From Bradyrhizobium sp. in8p8 (lineage in GTDB: Bacteria > Pseudomonadota > Alphaproteobacteria > Rhizobiales > Xanthobacteraceae), in assembly GCF_000426845.1 (NCBI RefSeq), contig NZ_AUGD01000009.1:124001-188000 (forward strand): a stretch of DNA of 64,000 nt. The letters run 5' to 3'. A model generated the notes under the pieces. That model searched no databases. It saw nothing but the letters and a program-made list of their open reading frames with translations, and was not told where the DNA came from. Every line of letters starts with the position of its first letter. Position 1 is the first letter of the stretch. This document shows, piece after piece, positions 36,429 to 47,784 of this stretch. Made by a program: the position numbers and the translations under genes.

Positions 36429-36510
36429 GTCATTGCGAGCGCAGCGAAGCAATCCAGAGATCCCGCAGCGGAGACGTCTGGATGGCTTCGCCGCTTCTCC
36501 TCGCAATGGC
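36429..36510. repeat. REP-like palindromic element
   Basis: GTCATTGCGAGCGCAGCGAAG near the left end pairs imperfectly with CGCCGCTTCTCCTCGCAATGG near the right end, giving a long hairpin. This class is widespread in bradyrhizobial genomes. It sits between pcaD and pcaC, whose ribosome site (AAGGAGGAA) abuts it. Confidence 0.7.
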
Positions 36511-36525
36511 GAAGGAGGAAAACAC

Positions 36526-36918
36526 ATGGACGACCAGAAGCGCCGCGATGCCGGCATGAACGTGCGCCGCAAGGTGCTGGGCAATGCATGGGTCGACAAG
36601 TCGATCGCGAACCGCAATGCGTTCAATACCGACTTTCAGGACCTGATCACGCGCTACGCCTGGGGCGAAATCTGGACGCGGCCGCATTTCGACGAGCGCA
36701 CCCGTCGGGTGCTGGTGATCGGCACCATGGTCGCGCTCGGGCAATGGGACGAATTCCGCCTGCATGTGCGCGCGGCGCTCGCCGAGGGCGGCTTCACGCC
36801 CGACGACATCAAGGAAATCCTGCTGCAGCAGGCGATCTATTGCGGCGTGCCGGCGGCGAACCACGCCGTGAAGGAAGCCTCAGCGATTGTGCAGGAGCTC
36901 GGCCTGCTCAAGACCTAG
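36526..36918 (+). CDS. pcaC: 4-carboxymuconolactone decarboxylase
   Basis: This encodes 130 residues from the ATG at 36526, which has GAAGGAGG upstream. It matches the AhpD-like CMD family: RRKVLGNAWVDKSIANRNAF, WGEIWTRPHFDERTRRVLVI, HVRAALAEGGFTPDDIKEILLQQAIYCGVPAANHA. It decarboxylates gamma-carboxymuconolactone. Its 3' end overlaps the opposite gene by 39 bases. Confidence 0.93.
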   Translation: MDDQKRRDAGMNVRRKVLGNAWVDKSIANRNAFNTDFQDLITRYAWGEIWTRPHFDERTRRVLVIGTMVALGQWDEFRLHVRAALAEGGFTPDDIKEILLQQAIYCGVPAANHAVKEASAIVQELGLLKT

Positions 36919-37404
36919 CGGGGCGGCAATCTCCGCGGTCTTCGATGCTGCCGCCGGCTTCTCGATCACGACCACGATCGCGGCTCCGAGCAAGAGCAGG
37001 AGCTCGGTGGCATGCAGCCGGAGCGCTGCCATCTCGCCGACCTTGGAGGCCATCACCATGCTGGCAAACGAGATTAGGCTGCCGATCGCCAGCGCGATGC
37101 CGAGCGCCTCGTCGCTGCCGCCGTTCCTGCGGATTCGGGGAATGCAGAGCAGCACGAGGTAGATCGCGAAGAACGCCACCACCGTCACCCGCCCCAGCGC
37201 GAGCAGCCAGGCGGCGCGGACCGTGTCCATCCCCGCCATCTGAAGGTGGTCGCTGAGGTACAACGCAACGGCAACGCTCGGCCGCTCGTAAAGGCCGTGC
37301 ACGGGAGCGACAATGATGTTGAAGGCGACGAGGCTCCATACGGGAATGAAATAGGCCGCCAGCAGCGCGCCGTTGACCGAGCCGATCCGCCAATTCCTGA
37401 ACAT
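36880..37404 (-). CDS. Four-TM hypothetical membrane protein
   Basis: This encodes 174 residues with about four hydrophobic segments (near 13-35, 62-85, 98-120 and 130-150). No family recognised. The 3' 39 bases overlap pcaC convergently. Codon use is similar to true genes nearby. Confidence 0.6.
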   Translation of the reverse strand: MFRNWRIGSVNGALLAAYFIPVWSLVAFNIIVAPVHGLYERPSVAVALYLSDHLQMAGMDTVRAAWLLALGRVTVVAFFAIYLVLLCIPRIRRNGGSDEALGIALAIGSLISFASMVMASKVGEMAALRLHATELLLLLGAAIVVVIEKPAAASKTAEIAAPLGLEQAELLHNR

Positions 37405-38063
37405 GCCGCTTCCCGCTTGGTTTGCCGATGCCTTGACGAAAAGGCGGCGGCTTCGCCGGAGCTAACTCGCATCGGCCTGTGGCGGCAATTTAAACCCTTT
37501 GTTTACCTTAACTGCCCCGCGGACGTCGTCATTTTGAGATGGTGCACAGCACCATGACCGGAATCTCGAGAGTCCGCGCTCGGCTATTCGAGCTGCCCCG
37601 GAAACTCCCCTAAGAGGCCCCAGCTTTCGGCGGGCCAGGTCTCCTCACTCCTGGTGCTCTCATCTTCGGGCTCCCGGACCTTCATATTCTGACCGCGGGC
37701 TACCCTGCTGCCAGCTGACCGCCCTGACGCGGGTCTTGCTGCTGCCCAGGTTTCTGACCGCCGCCCTGCTGCTGTCCTGGGCTCTGCTGGCCGGGGGTTC
37801 TGACTCTGCTGACCCGATTGCTGGAACGAGACAACGGCTGGCATCTCATCTTGGCCCCTTGCGGAACCGGGTTCCTCGCAATCTCGGGAACCCCGGGACC
37901 CAAAATGATCTCTGTACAAGCCTTTAGGTGGAGACCGGGCCAGTTGCAGCTGCCAGTTCCCTCCTGTTACAAAACCCGAAGAACGCTCAAGGGCTGCCGG
38001 GGCCCAAGAACTCTCTCTCGAAGAGCTCCCTTTGAGCCTGCGTCAGGTGTGGTACGGCAGCCC
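37405..38063. other. 659-base gene-poor region of unusual composition before livH
   Basis: From about 37560 to 38060 the sequence reads differently from its neighbours: many CTG, CCC and CTC words and seemingly fewer CG pairs (not counted). It holds the remains of a Gln-Gly-Pro-rich gene on the minus strand (37700-37844). The livH promoter should be here but no clear match was seen. Confidence 0.55.
37700..37844 (-). pseudogene. Frameshifted Gln/Gly/Pro-rich small protein
   Basis: Read from the ATG at 37844, the frame starts MPAVVSFQQSGQQSQN and then loses the pattern. Skipping one base in the five-C run (plus-strand GGGGG at 37792-37796) restores PGQQSPGQQQGGGQKPGQQQ and then DPRQGGQLAAG to a stop at 37700. 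The two halves are clearly one low-complexity protein broken by a single-base change. This could be real or a sequencing error in the homopolymer. Confidence 0.5.
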
Positions 38064-38981
<918 letters not shown>

Positions 38982-38993
38982 CGGACCGGCCGC

Positions 38994-40313
38994 GTGACAA
39001 TCCCTTCGACCAATACGGCCAAACCTGCAACGGGCATCCCGGCCCTCCTCAAGACAGCCTTCATCAACGCCCTCGTCGCGCTGGTGCTGTTCTCGCTGAT
39101 GGTCGGCATCCGCACCGAGGCGGGCCCGGACGGCCAGCTCACCTACTGGACGCGATTCGGAGAGGTTGCCGCCCTCGTCGCCGTCGTGTTCGGGGGCTCG
39201 ATCGTGATGGAGCTCTTGCGGCAATGGATCGGTTCGACCGGCGCCGAGAAGCTGGTGCCGCCGGCGGTGCAGAGCGGCATATCCTTCATCGGCCGCTATC
39301 TCGCGCCGGCGCTTTTGATCTTCACCCTGCTGGTGCCTGTGATCTTCTATGACCAGCGCTACATTCTGGACCTTGCGATCCTCGTTCTCACCTACGTCAT
39401 GCTGGGCTGGGGATTGAACGTCGTGGTCGGGCTCGCCGGCCTTCTCGACCTCGGCTATGTCGCTTTCTATGCGGTCGGCGCCTATTCCTACGGACTGCTC
39501 GCCACCAATTTCGGCTGGTCGTTCTGGATCTGCCTGCCGCTCGCCGGCATTCTCGCCGCCTTCTGGGGCGTTCTGCTCGGCTTCCCCGTGCTCCGCCTAC
39601 GCGGCGACTATCTCGCCATCGTGACTCTCGCATTCGGCGAGATCATCCGGCTCGTCATCATCAATTGGCAGGATCTGACGGGCGGCCCGAACGGCGTCTC
39701 CGGCATTCCCCGTCCCTCCTTCTTCGGCATCCCGCTGGACAACAGCGATGAAGGGCTCGCCGCAAGGCTTGGCATCGAGTATTCGGCGACCCACCGCATC
39801 GTCTTCCTGTTCTACCTGATCCTGGCGCTGGCGCTGGTCACCAACTGGGTGACGATCCGCCTGCGCCGGCTCCCCGTCGGGCGGGCCTGGGAAGCCCTGC
39901 GCGAGGACGAGGTCGCCTGCCGCGCGCTCGGCATCAACACCACGACCACCAAGCTCACGGCGTTCGCAACCGGCGCCATGTTCGGCGGCTTCGCCGGTGC
40001 GTTCTTTGCCACCCGCCAGGGCTTCATCAGCCCGGAATCCTTCACCTTCCAGGAATCGGCGCTGGTCCTCGCCATCGTCGTGCTCGGCGGCATGGGCTCG
40101 CAGCTCGGCGTGGCGCTCGCAGCTCTCGCCATGATCGGCGGATTCGAGCTGTTCCGCGGCCTCGAGAGCTACCGCATGCTGGTGTTCGGCATGGCCATGG
40201 TGCTGATCATGATCTGGCGGCCGCGCGGCCTGGTCGGCCATCGCGCACCCACCGTGTATCTGACCAAGGCGCAAGCGATCTCCTCCGACCTCGTCAAGGA
40301 AGGGCACGGATGA
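38994..40313 (+). CDS. livM: Branched-chain amino acid ABC transporter permease LivM
   Basis: This encodes 439 residues from the GTG at 38994. Ten or so membrane segments; LNVVVGLAGLLDLGYVAFYAVGAYSYGLLA and REDEVACRALGINTTTTKL are family hallmarks. The N-terminal 130 residues include two extra membrane segments, as in LivM. It overlaps livG by four bases and pairs with LivH. Confidence 0.95.
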   Translation: MTIPSTNTAKPATGIPALLKTAFINALVALVLFSLMVGIRTEAGPDGQLTYWTRFGEVAALVAVVFGGSIVMELLRQWIGSTGAEKLVPPAVQSGISFIGRYLAPALLIFTLLVPVIFYDQRYILDLAILVLTYVMLGWGLNVVVGLAGLLDLGYVAFYAVGAYSYGLLATNFGWSFWICLPLAGILAAFWGVLLGFPVLRLRGDYLAIVTLAFGEIIRLVIINWQDLTGGPNGVSGIPRPSFFGIPLDNSDEGLAARLGIEYSATHRIVFLFYLILALALVTNWVTIRLRRLPVGRAWEALREDEVACRALGINTTTTKLTAFATGAMFGGFAGAFFATRQGFISPESFTFQESALVLAIVVLGGMGSQLGVALAALAMIGGFELFRGLESYRMLVFGMAMVLIMIWRPRGLVGHRAPTVYLTKAQAISSDLVKEGHG

Positions 40314-41139
40314 GCGGCGACAAGATTCTCAGCGTCGAGCGGCTGACCATGCGCTTCGGCGGCATCGTCGCCGTGCAGGACTTGTCATTGTCGGCAGAGC
40401 GCAAGAAGATCACCGCGCTGATCGGGCCGAACGGCGCCGGAAAGACCACCGTCTTCAACTGCATCACCGGCTTCTACAAGCCAAGCGCTGGTGCCATTCG
40501 CCTCACCCATGACGACGGCAGAGTGATCGCGCTGGAGCGGCTGAACGATTTTCGCATCGCCAAGCAAGCCAAGGTCGCGCGCACCTTCCAGAACATCCGC
40601 CTGTTTCCCGGCATGACCGCGCTGGAGAACCTGATGGTGGCCCAGCACAACGCCTTGATGCGCGCCTCGGGTTACACGCTCCTCGGTCTCCTCGGCGTCC
40701 CCGCATACCGCGACGCCGAAAAGCGCGCAATCGACCTCGCCACCGACTGGCTGAAGCGGGTCAATCTGCTCGACCGCGCCGACGATGCCGCCGGCAATTT
40801 CGCCTATGGCGACCAGCGCCGGCTCGAGATCGCGCGCGCAATGTGCACCGAGCCCGCCCTGCTGTGCCTGGACGAACCCGCCGCCGGCCTCAACGCGCGC
40901 GAAAGCGCGGCCTTGAGCGAGCTCCTGCTTTCGATCCGGGACGAACTCGGCACCTCGATCCTGCTGATCGAGCACGACATGTCGGTGGTGATGGAGATCT
41001 CCGACCACGTCGTGGTGATGGACCATGGCGTCAAGATCGCGGAAGGCACGCCGCGCGACGTCCGCAACGACCCGAAGGTGATCGCCGCCTATCTCGGCGC
41101 AGACGAGGACGAGGCCGTAGCCGTGATGGAGAGCCCGTC

Positions 41140-41143
<4 letters not shown>
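40310..41143 (+). CDS. livG: Branched-chain amino acid ABC transporter ATP-binding protein LivG
   Basis: This encodes 277 residues. Walker A is GPNGAGKTTVF near residue 40, and Walker B is ALLCLDEPAAGLNARES. The usual Q-loop FQNIRLFPGMTALENLMVAQH is present. The ABC signature is weak: FAYGDQRRLEIARAM instead of LSGG, normal for LivG. It overlaps livM and livF by four bases. Confidence 0.95.
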
Positions 41144-41877
<734 letters not shown>

Positions 41878-42035
41878 CGAGACCGAAGGCCGACGAGTGC
41901 GGCCGGATGCGGCGCGATATCTCCGCAATGCCCGTATTTTGCCGGTGACTTCTCGCCGGATTCATTCAAGAATGGCGCCGGTTTGAACCGGGCCTGCCCG
42001 GCAACTTCCACAGGCGACCACCCGCGAGGTATCTC

Positions 42036-43154
42036 ATGAAATCACTGAAGCTCATCGGTCTGGCATTCGGCGCATCGCTCGCCCTGTCGAGCGCGGCATT
42101 CGCGCAGGATGTCACCGTCGCAGTCGCAGGCCCGATGACCGGCGGCGAGTCCGCCTTCGGACGCCAGATGAAGAACGGCGCCGAGATGGCCGTGGCCGAT
42201 ATCAACGCCGCCGGCGGCGTCAATGGCAAGAAGCTCGCGCTTTCGGTCGAGGACGACGCCTGCGACCCGAAGCAGGCCCGCTCGATCGCGGAGAAGATCG
42301 CCGGCGCCAAGATTCCCTTCGTGGCCGGGCACTATTGCTCGTCGTCGTCGATCCCGGCTTCGGAAGCCTATGCCGACGGCAACGTGCTCCAGATCACGCC
42401 GGCCTCGACCAACCCGCTGTTCACCGAGCGCAAGCTCTGGAACGTGGCTCGCGTCTGCGGCCGCGACGATCAGCAGGGCCTGATCGCCGCGCAGTACATC
42501 GCCAAGAACTACAAGGGCAAGAACATCGCGATTCTCAACGACAAGACCACCTATGGCAAGGGTCTTGCCGACGAGACCAAGAAGGCGCTCAACAAGGCCG
42601 GCGTCACCGAGAAGATGTACGAGTCCTATAACAAGGGCGACAAGGACTTCAACGCGATCGTCTCGCGCCTGAAGCGCGACAACATCGACCTCGTCTATGT
42701 CGGCGGCTATCATCAGGAGAGCGGCCTGATCCTGCGTCAGATGCGCGATCAGGGCCTCAAGACCGTGCTGATGGCCGGCGACGCGCTCGCCGACAAGGAG
42801 TACGCCTCCATCACCGGCCCGGCCGGCGAAGGCACGCTGTTCACCTTCGGCCCCGACCCGCGCAACAAGCCGACCGCGAAGAAGATCGTCGAGGCTTTCA
42901 AGGCCAAGAACATCGACCCTGAGGGCTACACCCTCTACACCTATGCGGCGATGCAGGTGTGGTCGCAGGCGGCCAAGAAGGCCGGCACCACCGACGCCAA
43001 GAAAGTGATGGCGGCGATGAAGGCCGGCAAATGGGACACCGTGATCGGCCCAATCGAGTATGACGCCAAGGGCGACATCAAGCAGATCGACTACGTCGTC
43101 TACAAATGGGATGCCAAGGGCGGCTACGCCGAGATCAGCGGCAACGGCACCTGA
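42036..43154 (+). CDS. livK: Branched-chain amino acid ABC transporter substrate-binding protein (LivK/BraC-like)
   Basis: This encodes 372 residues with a signal peptide (about 1-23, ending AFA-QDV). The Peripla_BP_6 fold shows VAVAGPMTGGESAFGRQMKNGAEMAVADINAAGG, and two Cys (in DDACDPKQA and HYCSSSS) likely form the family disulfide. It captures amino acids in the periplasm for LivHMGF. The 158-base gap after livF contains a small dyad (CCGGTT at 41978 and AACCGG at 41986), so it may also have its own promoter. An intrinsic terminator follows. Confidence 0.93.
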   Translation: MKSLKLIGLAFGASLALSSAAFAQDVTVAVAGPMTGGESAFGRQMKNGAEMAVADINAAGGVNGKKLALSVEDDACDPKQARSIAEKIAGAKIPFVAGHYCSSSSIPASEAYADGNVLQITPASTNPLFTERKLWNVARVCGRDDQQGLIAAQYIAKNYKGKNIAILNDKTTYGKGLADETKKALNKAGVTEKMYESYNKGDKDFNAIVSRLKRDNIDLVYVGGYHQESGLILRQMRDQGLKTVLMAGDALADKEYASITGPAGEGTLFTFGPDPRNKPTAKKIVEAFKAKNIDPEGYTLYTYAAMQVWSQAAKKAGTTDAKKVMAAMKAGKWDTVIGPIEYDAKGDIKQIDYVVYKWDAKGGYAEISGNGT

Positions 43155-43195
43155 GCGCGCTAGACGAGCCTTTGGGCCGTTATCAATCAACGCCG

Positions 43196-43224
43196 CGCCC
43201 CGGCTCAAGCCGGGGCGTTTTTTC
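43196..43224 (+). terminator. Rho-independent terminator of the liv operon
   Basis: CGCCCCGGC (43196-43204), loop TCAA, then GCCGGGGCG (43209-43217) is followed by TTTTTTC. It lies 41 bases after the substrate-binding protein gene. Confidence 0.92.
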
Positions 43225-43235
43225 TTGCGGCAGGA

Positions 43236-43619
43236 TCAAACGGCGGCGGGCAGCGCGCTGGTCGCGGCCTGGGCATTCCGCAATGCCTGCAGGAGATCGC
43301 TCGGCCGAAACGGCTTTTGCAGGCAGACCACGTTGGCCAGGCTGGGCGATTGATCGATGAAATCAAGTGTCGTCATTCCGGACACCGCAACGACGGGGAG
43401 CGCCGGCGCGTGTTCGCGCAGGGCGGCAATGACGTCGGCTCCGCTGGCGTCACCGAGGAAGATGTCGACGATCGCTGCGTCACAAGCGCTTTCCGCGAAG
43501 GCTTTCAGACCTGCCGCACCGCTTTCGGCCTCCACCACCTCGAAATGATTAACCCGGAGCACGATCGCGATCATCGCGCGCACGTCCTTCTGGTCATCGA
43601 TGATGAGAACGCGAGGCAT
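43236..43619 (-). CDS. Single-domain CheY-like response regulator
   Basis: This encodes 127 residues, only a receiver domain. The acidic pair is in LIIDDQKDVR, the phosphoacceptor is Asp52 in AIVDIFLG, the Ser/Thr switch is VVAVSGMTT and the Lys is in CLQKPFRPSD. It has no output domain. The hybrid kinase with a MASE-type membrane domain starts divergently about 200 bases away and may be its partner. Confidence 0.9.
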   Translation of the reverse strand: MPRVLIIDDQKDVRAMIAIVLRVNHFEVVEAESGAAGLKAFAESACDAAIVDIFLGDASGADVIAALREHAPALPVVAVSGMTTLDFIDQSPSLANVVCLQKPFRPSDLLQALRNAQAATSALPAAV

Positions 43620-43816
43620 GGGGAACTCCCGATATCGAAATCAAATCATCTGACTCAGACCTGGAACCCGCCGCAGCGGAGGGGCATTGTGGCACCGCCC
43701 AGTAAAGCGCACCTTACCTGATCCCTGTTCCGAGCTCCCACGGAGATTAGGTAAGCTATAACCTTCGGTTGAGTCGTGACCGGTCTGTTCCAGACCCGCG
43801 CCCAGAACCCGCACCC

Positions 43817-46678
43817 ATGAACGGACTGTCCAGCCGAATGAGACCAGCGGAGATGCACAAGCCCGACTCGCTCAAGACCGCCCCACGAGAGGTGGACGTG
43901 CCCGCGACGATCGAGCGAAGCACATCTCTCTCGACCCTGCCCGCCACTTCGGCCGACCGCACCGCAGCATTGACGATTGTGGGCGTGTCCTCCCTCCTGT
44001 TCGTAGCGGCCGTGCCCTTCGCGGGGACCCCTCTCCTGCCCGTCCCGGCCTTCGTCGCAAGCTACCAATCGGCACTCGCCGTGAGCGACATCGTCACCGC
44101 CGTGCTGCTGCTGTCACAATTCGTGGTCTTGCGGACACGCGCGCTGCTGTGGCTCGCGACCGGCTATCTCTTCACAGCCGCGGCGGCCCTGGTTCATGCC
44201 CTCACCTTCCCCGGACTGTTTGCGCCGACGGGGCTCTTTGGCGCAGGGGGGCAGACCACGGTCTGGCTCTACATGATCTGGCACGCCGGCTTTCCCCTGT
44301 GTGTCATGGGTTATGCCTGGCTGAAGGAAAAGGACGGTGGCCCTCGCGTCCGCGGCGCGGCAAGCACCGCGATCTACGCCAGTGTGCTCGGCGTCATCGC
44401 GACGATGGCCGTCTTCACCTGGATCGTCACCGCCCAACACGATCTGCTGCCGGTGCTGCTGCGCGACGGCCACTATACGCCGACCATGATCGGAGTCGTG
44501 TCGTTCGTGTGGTCGCTGAGCTTTGCGGCGCTGGTCTCGCTCTGGTTCCGCAGACCGCATTCGGTGATCGACGTCTGGCTGATGGTGGTCATGTGCGCCT
44601 GGCTGTTCGACATCGCGCTGTCGGCGATCGTCAACGTCGCCCGGTTCGATCTCGGCTTCTATGCCGGCCGGCTCTACGGCCTCGCCGCGGCGACCTTCGT
44701 GCTGGCGGTACTTCTGATCGAGAACGTGCGTCTCCAGGCGCACACAGTGAGCCTCCTCGGGAGGCTGCGCCAGCAATCGGCATCGGAGCGCGACTATTAC
44801 GGCAAGCGCCTCGCGCTGTACGGCGCAGTGATTGAGTCGTCCAATGACGCCATCATCACGAAATCGCTGGATGGCATCATCACCGGCTGGAACAAGGCCG
44901 CCGAGCATCTGTTCGGCTATTCCGCCGCCGAGGCCATCGGCAAGTCGATTGACATCGTCGTGCCGCCGGATCGCAAGGGCGAAGTCAGGAGCATCCTCAA
45001 CCGTATCGCCAGCAACGAGTCGATCGCACAGCACGAGACGACCCGAATCCGGAAAGACGGCCGCCCGCTCGACGTCGTCCTCAACATCTCACCGCTGCGG
45101 ACCGATGAGGGAGAGATCATTGGTGCCTCCAAGATCGCCCACGACATCACCGAAGAAAAGCAGGCGAGAGAGAAGCTGCGCCGCGAGACGGAGGAACGCC
45201 AGCGCATCTTCGAGACATCGCAGGATCTGATCCTGGTCACCGACGGCTATGGTAATTTCGTGCAGGTCAGCCCGAGCGTGAAGAACATTCTCGGCTACAG
45301 CCCCGAGGACATGGTCGGGCACAGCGCGACCGAATTCATTCATCCCGACGATCTCGATAAGACGCGGAACGAGATGCGCGCAGCCCGTCGCGGCGCGGCC
45401 AAGCGCAGCTTCGAGGCGCGCTACTATCACTATGACGGCCACGAGGTCGCGCTGAACTGGATGGGCACTTGGTCCGAGCCGGTAAAGCGCCACTTCTTCA
45501 TCGGCCGGGACCTCACCGACAAGCAGGCTGCCGAAGCCCAGTTCCGGCACGTCCAGAAAATGGACTCGATCGGTCAGTTGACCGGAGGCGTCGCCCACGA
45601 CTTCAACAACGTGCTGACCGTCATCACGGGCACGATCGGCATACTCAGCGATGCCGTGGCTGACCGGCCCGAGCTCGCCGCTATTACCAGGCTGATCGAC
45701 GACGCGGCCGAGCGCGGCGCGCAGCTGACCAAGCACCTGCTCGCCTTTGCCCGCAAGCAGCCGCTCCGGCCGCGCGAGATCGACGTCAATGCGCTGGTGC
45801 TCGATGCCGCCAAGCTCTTGCATCCGACGCTCGGCGAGCAGATCACGATCATGCCGCAGCTCACGGAGGATGCCTGGCCGACCCTGGTCGATCCGGGCCA
45901 GCTGTCCACCGCGATCCTCAATCTCGCGCTGAACGCGCGCGACGCCATGCCCGATGGCGGCACGCTGGTGCTGGAGACCCGCAACATCTTCCTCGACGAC
46001 GGCTATGCCAGCATGAATCCCGACGTGGCCGCCGGCAACTACGTGATGATCGCCGTCAGCGACACCGGCAGCGGGATTCCCGCAGAGCTGATCGACCGGG
46101 TCTTCGATCCCTTCTTCACCACCAAGGAGGTCGGCAAGGGCACTGGCCTTGGCCTCAGCATGGTGTTCGGCTTCGTCAAACAGTCGGGCGGCCACATCAA
46201 GATCTACAGCGAGGAAGGCCACGGCACGAGCGTGAAGATCTATCTGCCCCGCTCGACCGGGGTGCAGGAGACCGAGTTCGAGGCGCTCCAGAACGCACCC
46301 ATCGCCGGGGGTGACGAGAAGATCCTGATCGTCGAGGACGACGCGCTGGTCCGGCAGTATGTCGTGACGCAGGTCAGGAGCCTCGGCTATACCGCGCTCG
46401 AGGCCGCCAATGGCGCCGAGGCCCTCAAGATCATCGACGGCGACGCGACCATCGACCTGCTCTTCACCGACATCATCATGCCTGGCAACATGAACGGCCG
46501 CCAGCTTGCTGACGAAGCGGCCAGGCGCCGCCCCAACCTGAAGACGTTGTTCACCTCGGGCTACACGGAGAACGCCATCGTCCATCATGGCCGTCTCGAT
46601 TCCGGCGTGCTGCTGCTGGCCAAGCCCTACCGCAAGTCCGAGCTCGCCAAAATGCTCAGGACGGCGCTCGCCAGTTGA
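43817..46678 (+). CDS. Hybrid sensor histidine kinase (MASE, PAS-PAS, HisKA, HATPase, REC)
   Basis: About 953 residues if the ATG at 43817 is used; a TTG at 43769 or later ATGs (43838, 43853) are also possible. The N-terminus (about 45-295) has eight or so membrane segments of MASE4-like type (LATGYLFTAAAALVHALTFPGLFAPTG). Then come PAS1 (about 330-455), PAS2 (about 460-575), HisKA with His594 in GGVAHDFNNVL, HATPase with NLALNARDAMPDGG and GKGTGLGLSMV, and a receiver with Asp885 in LLFTDIIMPG. It autophosphorylates in the cytoplasm on a membrane or redox signal. The divergent receiver gene is the nearest partner. Confidence 0.9.
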   Translation: MNGLSSRMRPAEMHKPDSLKTAPREVDVPATIERSTSLSTLPATSADRTAALTIVGVSSLLFVAAVPFAGTPLLPVPAFVASYQSALAVSDIVTAVLLLSQFVVLRTRALLWLATGYLFTAAAALVHALTFPGLFAPTGLFGAGGQTTVWLYMIWHAGFPLCVMGYAWLKEKDGGPRVRGAASTAIYASVLGVIATMAVFTWIVTAQHDLLPVLLRDGHYTPTMIGVVSFVWSLSFAALVSLWFRRPHSVIDVWLMVVMCAWLFDIALSAIVNVARFDLGFYAGRLYGLAAATFVLAVLLIENVRLQAHTVSLLGRLRQQSASERDYYGKRLALYGAVIESSNDAIITKSLDGIITGWNKAAEHLFGYSAAEAIGKSIDIVVPPDRKGEVRSILNRIASNESIAQHETTRIRKDGRPLDVVLNISPLRTDEGEIIGASKIAHDITEEKQAREKLRRETEERQRIFETSQDLILVTDGYGNFVQVSPSVKNILGYSPEDMVGHSATEFIHPDDLDKTRNEMRAARRGAAKRSFEARYYHYDGHEVALNWMGTWSEPVKRHFFIGRDLTDKQAAEAQFRHVQKMDSIGQLTGGVAHDFNNVLTVITGTIGILSDAVADRPELAAITRLIDDAAERGAQLTKHLLAFARKQPLRPREIDVNALVLDAAKLLHPTLGEQITIMPQLTEDAWPTLVDPGQLSTAILNLALNARDAMPDGGTLVLETRNIFLDDGYASMNPDVAAGNYVMIAVSDTGSGIPAELIDRVFDPFFTTKEVGKGTGLGLSMVFGFVKQSGGHIKIYSEEGHGTSVKIYLPRSTGVQETEFEALQNAPIAGGDEKILIVEDDALVRQYVVTQVRSLGYTALEAANGAEALKIIDGDATIDLLFTDIIMPGNMNGRQLADEAARRRPNLKTLFTSGYTENAIVHHGRLDSGVLLLAKPYRKSELAKMLRTALAS

Positions 46679-46737
46679 GCCTGCGCCATCGCTGCGCTAT
46701 CGCAGATCGCAAATTGCTCTCAGTTCACGAGGCTGTC

Positions 46738-47733
46738 TTGAAAAACCTGCTCACCGACATCGCCGGCGTCCGGGTCGGTCATGCCGAAGATGCGAAAGTC
46801 GCTTCCGGCGCGACCGCGGTCATCTTCGATTCTCCCGCGATCGCCGCGATCGACGTCCGGGGCGGCGGTCCCGGCACGCGCGAGGATGCACTGCTCGATC
46901 TGGCCAACACCGTCGAACGCGTCGATGCGATCGCACTCTCCGGCGGCTCCGCTTTCGGCCTCGATGCCGGCGGGGGCGTGCAGGCCTGGCTCGCCGAACA
47001 GGGGCGCGGCTTCAGGATCCGTGAGGCCGTGATCCCCGTCGTCCCGGGGGCGATCGTGTTCGACCTCCTCAACGGCGGCGACAAGGCCTGGGGCCGCTTC
47101 TCGCCATATCGCGATCTCGGCTATGCCGCCGCTGCCGCCGCCGGCACCGACTTCGCGCTCGGCAGCGTCGGTGCCGGGCTGGGCGCCACCACCGCCACCT
47201 TCAAGGGCGGCATCGGCTCGGCATCGGCCGTGACCACGAACGGCCTCAAGGTCGCCGCGATCATGGTGGTGAACGCCGTCGGCAGCGTCACCATCGGCAA
47301 CGGCCCATGGTTCTGGGCCGCGCCGTTCGAGGAAAACGGCGAGTTCGGCGGACGCGGTCTGCCGTCTGCGTTCACGCCCGACATGCTGGCGATGCGCATC
47401 AAGGGCGGGCCGGCTGCCAGCGAGCGCGAGAACACCACGATCGGCGTCGTCGTCACCGACGCGATTCTGAGCAAGGCCCAGGCCAAGCGGCTCGCGATGA
47501 TCGCACAGACCGGATTTGCCCGCGCGATCTACCCGGTGCACGCTCCGCTGGACGGCGACGTGCTGTTCGCCGCGGCCACCTGCGAGAAGCCGATCGAGCC
47601 GCTGGTGGAGCTCACCGAGCTCGGCATGGTCGCTGCCAACGTTGTCGCACGCGCGATCGCAAGCGGCGTGTACAACGCGACCGCACTGCCATTTCCAGGG
47701 GCACTACCGGCGTGGAAGGACAGATACGACTAG
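46738..47733 (+). CDS. P1-family (DmpA/S58) peptidase-like protein
   Basis: About 331 residues from the TTG at 46738, which has GAGG just upstream; a TTG at 46675, overlapping the kinase stop, is an alternative. The family has KNLLTDIAGVRVGHAEDA, AIALSGGSAFGLDAGGGV, and the likely self-cleavage site at Thr233 in ENTTIGVVVTDAI. These N-terminal nucleophile enzymes cleave D- or beta-amino peptides after self-processing. It probably shares a transcript with the kinase. Confidence 0.88.
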   Translation: MKNLLTDIAGVRVGHAEDAKVASGATAVIFDSPAIAAIDVRGGGPGTREDALLDLANTVERVDAIALSGGSAFGLDAGGGVQAWLAEQGRGFRIREAVIPVVPGAIVFDLLNGGDKAWGRFSPYRDLGYAAAAAAGTDFALGSVGAGLGATTATFKGGIGSASAVTTNGLKVAAIMVVNAVGSVTIGNGPWFWAAPFEENGEFGGRGLPSAFTPDMLAMRIKGGPAASERENTTIGVVVTDAILSKAQAKRLAMIAQTGFARAIYPVHAPLDGDVLFAAATCEKPIEPLVELTELGMVAANVVARAIASGVYNATALPFPGALPAWKDRYD

Positions 47734-47784
47734 AAACGAAGCGGCGGGCACGGCGTTACCCGACGGAGCCCAAGGTGCGCCGTC

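Noticed and set aside
37818..38063. N-terminal extension of LivH
   Set aside because: The added residues do not resemble LivH and fall in the odd intergenic region; the ATG at 38064 begins the conserved protein.
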